8,671 bases of DNA from an uncultured Roseovarius sp. Lineage in GTDB: Bacteria; Pseudomonadota; Alphaproteobacteria; Rhodobacterales; Rhodobacteraceae. Shown here one piece after another: positions 1-5,130 of the stretch. A program made the position numbers and the translations under genes. Numbering within the stretch: position 1 is the stretch's first letter; each line of letters begins with the position of its first letter. Under the pieces are notes generated by a model. That model saw nothing but the letters and a program-made list of their open reading frames with translations. It made no database searches and had not been told where the DNA came from. The stretch covers positions 1 through 8,671 of the forward strand of contig CAKSUL010000067.1 in assembly GCA_934501475.1 (NCBI GenBank), read 5' to 3'.

Positions 1-89
1 TCGCCGAACAGCCCATCACCCGGTGGAACCGCGTCATCCAGCAATTCGTCCCCACACTCATCAGCTCGGGCGCCGCAATCGCGCAGTAA
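1..89 (+). CDS. C-terminal tail of an unidentified protein (5' end outside window)
   Basis: Starting at base 3, 28 codons are open and end in TAA at 87-89. The peptide begins AEQPITRWNRV and ends SSGAAIAQ. The case for coding is codon composition: 24 of the 28 codons end in G or C, as in the neighbouring high-GC genes. Other frames on both strands are also open over this short stretch, so openness alone proves little. No domain can be recognised from the tail and I assign no function. A GC-rich hairpin begins 8 bases after the stop and could terminate the transcript. Confidence 0.55.
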   Translation, partial: AEQPITRWNRVIQQFVPTLISSGAAIAQ

Positions 90-141
90 AAACATAGCCC
101 CCCGGCGCGCAAATACGCCGGGCGGCGGGGGGTAAAAACAT
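86..141. repeat. 10-bp direct repeat flanking the hairpin
   Basis: GTAAAAACAT occurs at 86-95, overlapping the TAA stop of the upstream gene, and again at 132-141, with the GC-rich hairpin between them. The copies are identical over 10 bases and start 46 bases apart. This could be a small duplication that arose with the insertion of the hairpin, or chance. No transposase or larger element is associated with it. Confidence 0.6.
97..138 (+). terminator. GC-rich hairpin after the upstream gene, possible terminator
   Basis: CCCGGCG (101-107) and CGCCGGG (116-122) form a perfect 7-bp inverted repeat around an 8-nt A-rich loop. An alternative outer pairing joins CCCCCC (98-103) to GGGGGG (127-132). 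The hairpin sits just after the TAA at 87-89, as a terminator would. The plus strand continues in A's rather than T's, so it lacks a canonical U-tract. On the minus strand the stem is followed by a TTTTT run (complement of 88-92). Intrinsic terminator, bidirectional terminator or plain stem-loop all remain possible. Confidence 0.4.
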
Positions 142-151
142 GCGCAGAGAA

Positions 152-212
152 TTGCCAAAAAATGCGCGCGGCGATGTTTATACTTGATTTTATCGTCAAT
201 TTCGGCCATATC
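152..212 (+). promoter_or_regulatory. AT-rich candidate promoter region of the cold-shock gene
   Basis: This is the only AT-rich stretch between the upstream gene and the cold-shock gene. TATACT at 179-184 is a 5/6 match to the -10 consensus, but the nearest -35-like hexamer, TTGCCA at 152-157, is 21 bases away. A second pair is TTGATT at 184-189 with CATATC at 207-212, spacer 17, with a weak -10. Either would give a leader of more than 100 nt, which is typical of cold-shock genes. The assignment rests on composition and position only. Confidence 0.3.
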
Positions 213-244
213 GCCTGTGCGACGTTACCACTATCGACCATCTG

Positions 245-319
245 CTCCTTACGGCTCAGACACGCGATTTGACTGACTAGCCGGGCTGCCGCACTTCCGC
301 GGGCAGCATCTTTAAGGAG
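245..319 (+). promoter_or_regulatory. Structured cold-shock leader: anti-SD element and hairpin before the SD
   Basis: The ribosome site TAAGGAG at 313-319 has a perfect 7-base complement, CTCCTTA, at 245-251 in the leader. Between them GCTGCC (285-290) and GGCAGC (302-307) form a 6-bp stem, extendable by GC/GC pairs (291-292 with 299-300) across one bulged G. The SD starts 6 bases after that stem. Long-range pairing of 245-251 with 313-319 would hide the SD, while the local hairpin leaves it free. Structured, temperature-responsive leaders are known for cold-shock genes, but the switch proposed here is inference. Confidence 0.45.
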
Positions 320-327
320 AATACGGA

Positions 328-534
328 ATGGCCACTGGCACCGTGAAATGGTTCAACTCGACCAAAGGTTATGGATTTATCGCACCCGACGGGGGCGGAA
401 AAGATGTGTTCGTGCACATTTCCGCTGTTGAGCGTGCGGGCCTGACAGGTCTGGCAGACGACCAGAAAGTGACTTTCGACATCGAAGCGGGCCGCGACGG
501 CCGCGAATCGGCGGCGAACATCGTTCTGGCCTGA
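328..534 (+). CDS. Cold-shock domain protein (CspA family)
   Basis: A single cold-shock domain (OB fold) fills all 68 residues, the normal size for the family. Such proteins bind single-stranded RNA and DNA in the cytoplasm and act as RNA chaperones. The start MATGTVKWFN is typical. RNP1 is KGYGFI (residues 13-18) and RNP2 is VFVHIS (27-32); the aromatic residues W8, F9, Y15, F17, F28 and H30 form the nucleic-acid surface. The ATG at 328 is preceded by AAGGAG (314-319) with an 8-nt spacer, which settles the start. The gene is monocistronic, with a long leader upstream and an intrinsic terminator 24 bases after the stop. Which paralogue it is, and whether it is truly cold-induced, cannot be told from the sequence. 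Confidence 0.97.
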   Translation: MATGTVKWFNSTKGYGFIAPDGGGKDVFVHISAVERAGLTGLADDQKVTFDIEAGRDGRESAANIVLA

Positions 535-558
535 GCCAAGCGAGAACACCTTTGGATT

Positions 559-580
559 GGGGCCCTGAGGGGCCCTTTTT
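559..580 (+). terminator. Rho-independent terminator of the cold-shock gene
   Basis: GGGCCC (560-565), loop TGAG (566-569) and GGGCCC (570-575) form a perfect 6-bp GC stem, followed at once by five T's (576-580). A G-U pair (559 with 576) can extend it. It lies 24 bases after the cold-shock stop on the same strand. On the minus strand no T-tract follows the stem, so it should not end the convergent esterase transcript. Confidence 0.88.
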
Positions 581-584
581 CATG

Positions 585-615
585 CCCGGCGCCGGGATCC
601 ATCCCCCCGATCCGG
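585..615 (-). terminator. Stem-loop after the esterase stop, possible terminator
   Basis: Read on the minus strand just after the esterase TGA, CCGGATC (complement of 609-615) can pair with GATCCCGG (complement of 592-599) with one bulged C and a G-rich loop. It overlaps the perfect palindrome CCCGGCGCCGGG at 585-596. No T-tract follows on the minus strand, so it is a weak intrinsic terminator at best. Confidence 0.3.
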
Positions 616-617
616 CG

Positions 618-1298
618 TCACTCCCCCTCGGCGTCGATCAGCTTCAGCACCGCGGGGCCGATCGCCTCGACGATGCGCGCCACGCCCTTGGCGTTGGGAT
701 GGATGCCGTCGTCCTGGGCATATCTGGCCAGTGCGGCGGGATCGTCCGCCCCCAACCCGCTGAAAAAGCTGTCATGATAGAGCGTGCCATAGGTCTGGGC
801 GAGGTCGGGAAAGATCGCATCGAACGCCGCCTTGTAGTCCGCGCCGTAATTGCCCGGCGCCTGCATTCCGACCAACAGCACCTCGACGTCGCGCGCGGCG
901 GCCGCCTTGAGGATCACCTCGAGATTGGCGCGGCTCACATCCGGGTCGATGCCGCGCAGCAGGTCATTGCCGCCAAGCGCCAGGATCATGCGGTCCACAT
1001 CGGGCGTCAGGCTCCAATCCGCGCGCGCGGCGCCACCGGCGGTGGTATCGCCGGACACGCCGCCATTGATCACCACCACATCGGCCCCCTGCCCGCGCAA
1101 CCACGCCTGCAATTGCGGCACGAACCCGTCCTCGGCGGGCAGCCCGTAGCCCTGCGTCAGGCTGTCGCCCAGGGCCAGAACCGTCACCGGATCAGCACAG
1201 ACCGGCCCCGCCAGCAAAAGAAACGCTGCCGCCGCCTTGCCCATCAGCGCGCCACGCCCATATGAAAACAATGTCTTACAGTTCAGGCGGCTGCCCAT
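618..1298 (-). CDS. tesA: Exported SGNH/GDSL esterase, TesA-type (arylesterase/lysophospholipase)
   Basis: The protein has all SGNH hydrolase blocks. Numbering from the ATG at 1298 (226 residues), block I is ALGDSLTQ with nucleophile Ser46, block II is SGDTTAGG, block III is LALGGND with Asn111, and block V is DDGIHP with Asp197 and His200 completing the triad. TesA-like enzymes hydrolyse thioesters, aryl esters and lysophospholipids in the periplasm. A signal peptide ends about PVCA|DPV, leaving roughly 192 residues, close to mature E. coli TesA. Two starts are possible. The ATG at 1298 has a good SD (GGGAG, 5-nt spacer) but gives a 34-residue leader. The ATG at 1244 gives the compact leader MGKAAAAFLLLAGPVCA (208 residues in all) but has no SD, and the 54 bases between them are AT-rich and promoter-like. 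The gene is divergent from ybbA-ybbP, as in E. coli. Confidence 0.93.
   Translation of the reverse strand: MGSRLNCKTLFSYGRGALMGKAAAAFLLLAGPVCADPVTVLALGDSLTQGYGLPAEDGFVPQLQAWLRGQGADVVVINGGVSGDTTAGGAARADWSLTPDVDRMILALGGNDLLRGIDPDVSRANLEVILKAAAARDVEVLLVGMQAPGNYGADYKAAFDAIFPDLAQTYGTLYHDSFFSGLGADDPAALARYAQDDGIHPNAKGVARIVEAIGPAVLKLIDAEGE
1237..1296 (+). promoter_or_regulatory. Candidate ybbA-ybbP promoter in the divergent region
   Basis: TTGCCC (1237-1242, 4/6 to -35) and TATGAA (1261-1266, 4/6 to -10) are separated by 18 bases, giving a leader of about 25 nt to the ybbA ATG at 1297. AGGCGG (1285-1290) could serve as a weak SD, 6 bases before that ATG. Bases 1259-1284 are about 31% GC inside very GC-rich DNA. 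The esterase promoter may share this patch, but I found only weak minus-strand hexamers there (CTGAAC, complement of 1281-1286). Confidence 0.4.
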
Positions 1299-1980
1299 GA
1301 TCTCTCCCATTCTGTCGCTTGTCGATGCCACGCTGTCCCTGCGGGCCAATACCGGGCTGGTCGAGATACTCCACGGGATCACGCTGGATGTCCACAAGGG
1401 CGAGGCGGTGGGGCTGGTCGGCCCGTCGGGATCGGGCAAATCATCGCTGCTGATGCTGATGGGCGGGCTTGAGCGGGCAACGTCGGGGCAGGTCACGGCC
1501 CTGGGGCATGATCTTTCGGCGATGTCCGAGGATGCGCTGGCCCGGCTGCGACGCGATCATTTCGGCGTGGTATTCCAGTCATTTCACCTGATTCCGACGA
1601 TGACCGCGCTGGAAAATGTCGCCACGCCGCTGGAACTGGCCGGGGCGCGCGACGCGTTCAAACGCGCCCAGGCCGAGCTTGAGGCGGTCGGCCTGGGGCC
1701 GCGCGCCGGGCATTATCCGGCGCAACTGTCGGGGGGCGAGCAACAGCGCGTCGCCCTGGCCCGCGCCGCCGCACCGCGCCCCGAGATCCTGCTGGCGGAT
1801 GAGCCGACCGGCAATCTGGACGGGGCCAATGGCGCGGTGATCACCGATCTGCTGTTCGATCTGCATGACAGGTTGGGCGCGACGCTGGTTCTGGTCACCC
1901 ATGCGCCCGATCTGGCGGCGCGCTGTGACCGCGTGATCACGCTGCGCGACGGGCGGATCGACAGCGGACCCGACGCATGA
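1297..1980 (+). CDS. ybbA: ABC transporter ATPase, YbbA/LolD/MacB type
   Basis: This 227-residue nucleotide-binding subunit is of normal family length and all ATPase motifs are intact. Walker A is GPSGSGKS (residues 42-49), the Q-loop is VVFQSFHLIP with Gln94, the ABC signature is LSGGEQQR (144-151), Walker B is ILLADEP (164-170), the D-loop is GNLD (172-175) and the switch histidine is His202. The wording around the Q-loop (FQSFHLIPTMTALENV) is characteristic of the MacB/LolD/YbbA group. In that group ATP hydrolysis drives movements of the partner permease on the periplasmic side instead of passing substrate through the membrane. I chose the ATG at 1297 because the product then begins like its relatives; the in-frame ATG at 1237 would add 20 residues running into the esterase gene. 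The stop overlaps the ybbP start by 4 nt (ATGA), so translation is probably coupled. Confidence 0.95.
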   Translation: MISPILSLVDATLSLRANTGLVEILHGITLDVHKGEAVGLVGPSGSGKSSLLMLMGGLERATSGQVTALGHDLSAMSEDALARLRRDHFGVVFQSFHLIPTMTALENVATPLELAGARDAFKRAQAELEAVGLGPRAGHYPAQLSGGEQQRVALARAAAPRPEILLADEPTGNLDGANGAVITDLLFDLHDRLGATLVLVTHAPDLAARCDRVITLRDGRIDSGPDA

Positions 1981-4493
1981 GCCTGCGCATCGCCGCCCGC
2001 CTGGCACGGCGTGAATTGCGCGGCGGTCTGCGCGGGTTTCGCGTGTTCCTGGCCTGTGTGATCCTCGGGGTGGCCGCCATCGCCGCCGTCGCCAGCATCC
2101 GCGAAAGCATCAACGCAGGTCTGGCGCGCGACGGCGCGGCCCTGCTGGGCGGCGACGCCGAGATCGAGCTGACCTATCGCTTTGCCACCGACGCCGAGCG
2201 TGCCTGGATCGACGACACCGCGCTGGCCCATTCCGAGATCGTCGATTTCCGCTCGCTCGCCGTGGCACCGGACGGCACGCGCGCGCTGACCCAGGTCAAG
2301 GCGGTGGATGGCGCCTATCCGCTGGTCGGGGCGGTCACGCTTGTGCCGGACATGCCCCTTGCCAGCGCCCTGGCCGGGGACGGCACCCTGCCCGGCGCGG
2401 TGCTGGACCCGACATTGATCGCGCAGATGGGCCTCGAGATCGGGGGCAGCTTTCGCCTTGGCACACAGGATTTCACCCTGATGGCCGCCCTGAAACACGA
2501 GCCGGACACCGCCAGTGCCGGATTCGGTCTCGGCCCGCGCAGCATCGTGGCGACCAGCGCATTGGCCGCCTCGGGCTTGTTGCAGCCCGGCACGCTGTTT
2601 ACCACCAAATACCGGATGGACCTGCCCCGGGGCGCGCCGCTGGCCGAACTGCAAAGCGAGGCCGAAACCCGGTTTGCCACCTCCGGCCTGCGCTGGCGGG
2701 ATGCGCGCAACGGCGCACCGGGCGTGGCGCTGTTCGTCACCCGGCTCAGCGCGTTCCTGGTGCTGGTCGGGCTGAGCGGGTTGGCCGTGGGCGGCGTCGG
2801 TATTTCGGCGGCGGTGCGCGCCTATCTTGCCGACAAGGTGACGGTGATCGCGACATTGCGCACCTTTGGCGCGGATCAGCGCACCATTTTTGCCAGCTAT
2901 TTCATGCAGATCGGCACGCTGGGGGCAATCGGCCTGGCAGGCGGCGCATTGCTTGGCGCGGGGATTCCGGTGCTGCTGGCCCCCCTGATCGAGGCGCGCC
3001 TGCCGGTGCCTGCGGTCTTTGCGCTTTATCCGGCGGCGATGCTGGAAGCGGTGACATATGGCGCGCTGACGGTGCTGATCTTTACGCTGTGGCCGCTGGC
3101 GCGGGTGCAGGATATCCGCGCCGCCAGCCTGTTTCGCGGCGCCTCCCCCGCGCGCAGTTGGCCGCGCCCCCCGCTTGTCGCGCTGACGGCGGTGCTGATC
3201 GCGGCGCTGCTGGGCGCGGCGCTGTGGTTCTCGGGCAATATGCGCCTGACCTTGTGGGCGGCGGCGGGCATCCTTGGCGCGCTGATCCTGCTGGCGGGGG
3301 CGGCGCGCGCCGTGACCGCCCTTGCGCGCATCCTGCGCCCGATGCTGCGCGGCTGGCCTGCGGCGGGCTGGGCGCTTGGGGCGATCGGGGGGCCGGGCAA
3401 CAGCGCGACATCGGTGGTGCTGTCGCTGGGGCTGGGCCTGTCGGTGCTGGCGACGGTGGGACAGATCGACGGCACGCTGCGCGGGGCCATCGCGCGGGAT
3501 CTGCCCGGCAAGGCGCCATCATATTTCTTCATTGATCTGCAAAAGGACCAGATGCCCGGCTTCCGGCAACGCCTTGAGGGCGACCCCGGCGTCACCCGCA
3601 TCCAGAGCGCGCCGATGCTGCGCGGGATCATCACCGCGATCAACGACACCCCCGCCCGCGAGGTGGCGGGCGATCACTGGGTGCTGAACGGCGACCGCGG
3701 CGTCAGCTATGCCGCCAGCCGCCCCAAGGCCACCCGCCTGACCGCGGGCACATGGTGGGGCCCCGATTACACCGGCCCGCCGCAGGTCAGCTTTGCCGCC
3801 GAGGAGGCCGAGGAAATGGGCCTTGCCCTTGGGGACCGGATCACCGTCAACATCCTTGGGCGCGACATCACCGCCACCCTGACCAGCCTGCGCGAGGTGG
3901 ATTTTTCCACCGCCGGCATGGGCTTTGTGATGGTGCTGAACCCCGCCGCCCTTGAGGGCGCGCCGCACAGTTTCATCGCCACGGTCTATGCCGACACCGG
4001 GGCCGAGGCCGCGATCCTGCGCGACATATCCCAGGCCTATCCCAACGTCACCGCCATCCGCGTGCGCGACGCGATCGACCGGGTGTCGACCCTGCTGGCC
4101 GGGCTGGCGGCGGCCACGTCATGGGGGGCGGCGGCCACGCTGCTGACCGGGTTCGTGGTGCTGATCGGCGCGGCGGCGGCGGATCAGTCGGCGCGGATCT
4201 ATGAATCGGCGGTGCTCAGGACATTGGGGGCCAGCCGCGCGCGCATCCTTGCCAGCCTTGCCCTGCGCGCGGCGACCCTGGGGGCGGCGGCGGGGCTGGT
4301 GGCGCTTGGGGCGGGGATATTGGGCGGCTGGGCGGTCAGCCGCTTTGTGTTCGAAACCGGCTATCAGGTGATCTGGCCCTCGGCGCTGATCATCGTGTCG
4401 GGCGGGATCGGCGTGACCCTGCTGGCCGGCATCGGCTTTGCCTGGCGCCCGCTGGCCACGCGCCCCGCCACGATCCTGCGCGGGCGCGAATGA
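1977..4493 (+). CDS. ybbP: FtsX/MacB-type ABC permease, YbbP-like
   Basis: The 838-residue inner-membrane protein is close to E. coli YbbP in length and has the same two-fold layout. TM1 is at about 21-41, followed by a large periplasmic domain (about 45-250). The first FtsX core has TM2-4 near 255-280, 306-336 and 348-372. A central pair, TM5-6, lies near 400-421 and 424-446, and TM7 near 475-497. A second periplasmic domain (about 500-700) precedes a second FtsX core with TM8-10 near 704-732, 762-790 and 799-823. This predicts ten helices. The two halves carry the matched family phrases VTVIATLRTFGADQRTIFAS and ESAVLRTLGASRARILAS, the coupling regions that contact the ATPase. No MacA-like adaptor or outer-membrane partner is encoded nearby. 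With YbbA it forms an ABC module, and the divergent TesA suggests action on lipophilic or ester compounds. The substrate is not established. Confidence 0.94.
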   Translation: MSLRIAARLARRELRGGLRGFRVFLACVILGVAAIAAVASIRESINAGLARDGAALLGGDAEIELTYRFATDAERAWIDDTALAHSEIVDFRSLAVAPDGTRALTQVKAVDGAYPLVGAVTLVPDMPLASALAGDGTLPGAVLDPTLIAQMGLEIGGSFRLGTQDFTLMAALKHEPDTASAGFGLGPRSIVATSALAASGLLQPGTLFTTKYRMDLPRGAPLAELQSEAETRFATSGLRWRDARNGAPGVALFVTRLSAFLVLVGLSGLAVGGVGISAAVRAYLADKVTVIATLRTFGADQRTIFASYFMQIGTLGAIGLAGGALLGAGIPVLLAPLIEARLPVPAVFALYPAAMLEAVTYGALTVLIFTLWPLARVQDIRAASLFRGASPARSWPRPPLVALTAVLIAALLGAALWFSGNMRLTLWAAAGILGALILLAGAARAVTALARILRPMLRGWPAAGWALGAIGGPGNSATSVVLSLGLGLSVLATVGQIDGTLRGAIARDLPGKAPSYFFIDLQKDQMPGFRQRLEGDPGVTRIQSAPMLRGIITAINDTPAREVAGDHWVLNGDRGVSYAASRPKATRLTAGTWWGPDYTGPPQVSFAAEEAEEMGLALGDRITVNILGRDITATLTSLREVDFSTAGMGFVMVLNPAALEGAPHSFIATVYADTGAEAAILRDISQAYPNVTAIRVRDAIDRVSTLLAGLAAATSWGAAATLLTGFVVLIGAAAADQSARIYESAVLRTLGASRARILASLALRAATLGAAAGLVALGAGILGGWAVSRFVFETGYQVIWPSALIIVSGGIGVTLLAGIGFAWRPLATRPATILRGRE

Positions 4494-4610
4494 GGCGCAC
4501 GGGGCGTCGCGGCGGGCCGACGCGCGGCAAGATCATCTTTGCGGGGGTGTTTTGAGTCCAAGGTTGCCAATTTGCTTTCATGCCGCGAAGACGCTGGGCT
4601 CACGGAATGG

Positions 4611-4653
4611 CAAAAACCTTCAACACCTGCTTGGGTTTGGAACGAGGTTTTTG
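4611..4653. repeat. 9-bp inverted repeat with 25-nt loop
   Basis: CAAAAACCT (4611-4619) and AGGTTTTTG (4645-4653) are perfect reverse complements. The T-run lies in the stem, not after it, so this is not a standard terminator, although it is about 120 bases after ybbP and could still slow or end transcription. It could also be a protein-binding dyad or a remnant of an inserted element. Confidence 0.5.
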
Positions 4654-4710
4654 GTCGCATAGAACAAGGTGGTTGGTGAATGTTGCCAAAACGAGGGTTA
4701 GTTGAACGCG

Positions 4711-4740
4711 ATGACTCTCGAAGAGGACAAAACCTATGAT
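4711..4740 (+). promoter_or_regulatory. Candidate promoter for the small ORF and exported-protein pair
   Basis: ATGACT (4711-4716, 4/6 to TTGACA) and TATGAT (4735-4740, 5/6 to TATAAT) are 18 bases apart. Transcription from about 4747 would give a leader of roughly 80 nt before the ATG at 4826, containing the start-codon hairpin. It is the best sigma-70-like match in the low-GC segment, but AT-rich DNA yields such matches by chance. Confidence 0.4.
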
Positions 4741-4796
4741 AATCTGTGACCTATTCACTTTCGCCGCACAAGATACTGACGCGCGGCTAGACTGAC

Positions 4797-4830
4797 AGCA
4801 TGATCAAATATGAAAGGAACAGATCATGCT
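4797..4830 (+). promoter_or_regulatory. Inverted repeat enclosing the SD and covering the start codon
   Basis: AGCATGATC (4797-4805) and GATCATGCT (4822-4830) are perfect 9-bp reverse complements around a 16-nt loop. The loop holds the SD AAGGAA (4814-4819), and the right arm holds the ATG start codon at 4826-4828. In RNA, the start codon would be base-paired while the SD is displayed in the loop. As DNA it is a 34-bp dyad that a dimeric repressor could bind. Which of these applies, if either, is inference. Confidence 0.55.
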
Positions 4831-4996
4831 TGTAGTGGAGCGCTTACGAGACGAGTTGCCAGAATTACCAATCAAGGGCGAAGAATTTCCAGTTCATCCT
4901 TGGGAAGCAACTGTAGGATCGATATTGGTTGAAGAAGTTCGTATTCGTCGTAGGTCTGATGGTGCAGAAATTGTGCAAATCTGGGGCTTTGGCTGA
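4826..4996 (+). CDS. Small unrecognised protein, 56 residues
   Basis: An ATG at 4826 with SD AAGGAA (4814-4819, 6-nt spacer) opens a 56-codon frame ending in TGA at 4994-4996. The product starts MLVVERLRDELPELP and ends EIVQIWGFG. The N-terminal half is acidic with a short helical start. The middle has HPWEATVGSILVEEVRIRRR, which reads like a beta strand ending in a basic patch. There is no signal peptide, membrane helix or cysteine. It uses codons rare in the surrounding genes (TTA twice, AGG, ATA, GTA, CGA). It ends 14 bases before the start of the exported-protein gene, which has its own SD, so the two are probably co-transcribed. I do not recognise the family. It could be a partner or regulator of that gene, or a fortuitous ORF. 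Confidence 0.5.
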   Translation: MLVVERLRDELPELPIKGEEFPVHPWEATVGSILVEEVRIRRRSDGAEIVQIWGFG

Positions 4997-5010
4997 CTAG
5001 GGGCAGTGCT

Positions 5011-5130
5011 TTGAAATATTCCCGACTTTCCATGGCCTTGCTCTTGTCCGTGATAGGGGTTCGCTCTTTTGCTGAAGTTGGCCCTGTCCAATCTCAGCCG
5101 ACTTTGTGGCGCAGCCTGAGACGTTCGTAA
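5011..5130 (+). pseudogene. Signal-peptide fragment of the exported protein, in a different frame from its body
   Basis: A TTG at 5011 has a good SD (AGGGG, 4999-5003, 7-nt spacer) and encodes a textbook signal peptide: MKYSR, then hydrophobic LSMALLLSVIGV, then RSFA|EVG as a likely cleavage site. The frame stops at TAA 5128-5130 after 39 residues. The long frame of the following protein lies in -1 relative to it and cannot extend upstream past TGA at 5073-5075. The two frames therefore overlap only between 5076 and 5127. One extra base there, for example a fourth C at 5082-5084, would join them into about 254 residues. The gene is thus frameshifted, mis-sequenced or recoded. I see no classical slippery heptamer. 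Confidence 0.6.

Larger units (their letters stand above)
4494..4825. other. Gene-free start of a low-GC accessory segment
   Basis: I find no convincing gene in these 332 bases. Base composition drops sharply soon after the ybbP stop (line 4741-4800 is 52% GC; the ybbP line 3241-3300 is 75%). GCGTCG (4504-4509) and CGACGC (4518-4523) form a 6-bp stem just after ybbP but lack a T-tract, so they are only a weak terminator candidate. A 9-bp inverted repeat (4611-4653), a candidate promoter (4711-4740) and a start-codon hairpin (4797-4830) are listed separately. I saw no tRNA, transposase fragment or flanking direct repeat. Confidence 0.6.

Noticed and set aside
140..187. 15-codon ORF (MRRELPKNARGDVYT) after a G-rich stretch, a possible leader peptide
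   Set aside because: It is too short to judge, the G-run serving as SD is part of the hairpin, and there is no run of regulatory codons or attenuator arrangement before the cold-shock gene.
552..1265. Long open frame on the plus strand opposite the esterase gene
   Set aside because: The esterase frame has full SGNH motifs, and the plus frame reads through a terminator and an antisense gene. It is a shadow caused by high GC.
1713..2654. Minus-strand open frame of 313 codons opposite ybbA/ybbP
   Set aside because: Its composition (rich in Gly, Arg, Gln) is typical of antisense frames in high-GC genes, and it spans two well-supported genes on the other strand.
4504..4523. GCGTCG/CGACGC stem just after ybbP as an intrinsic terminator
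   Set aside because: The stem has only 6 bp and no T-tract follows, so I only mention it under the gene-free stretch.
4438..4662. Plus-strand 74-codon frame across the end of ybbP
   Set aside because: It begins inside ybbP in another frame, has no ribosome site, and has no recognisable content beyond the ybbP stop.
4711..4749. 12-codon ORF (MTLEEDKTYDNL) in the low-GC segment
   Set aside because: It has no SD, is very short, and overlaps the best -35/-10 match.
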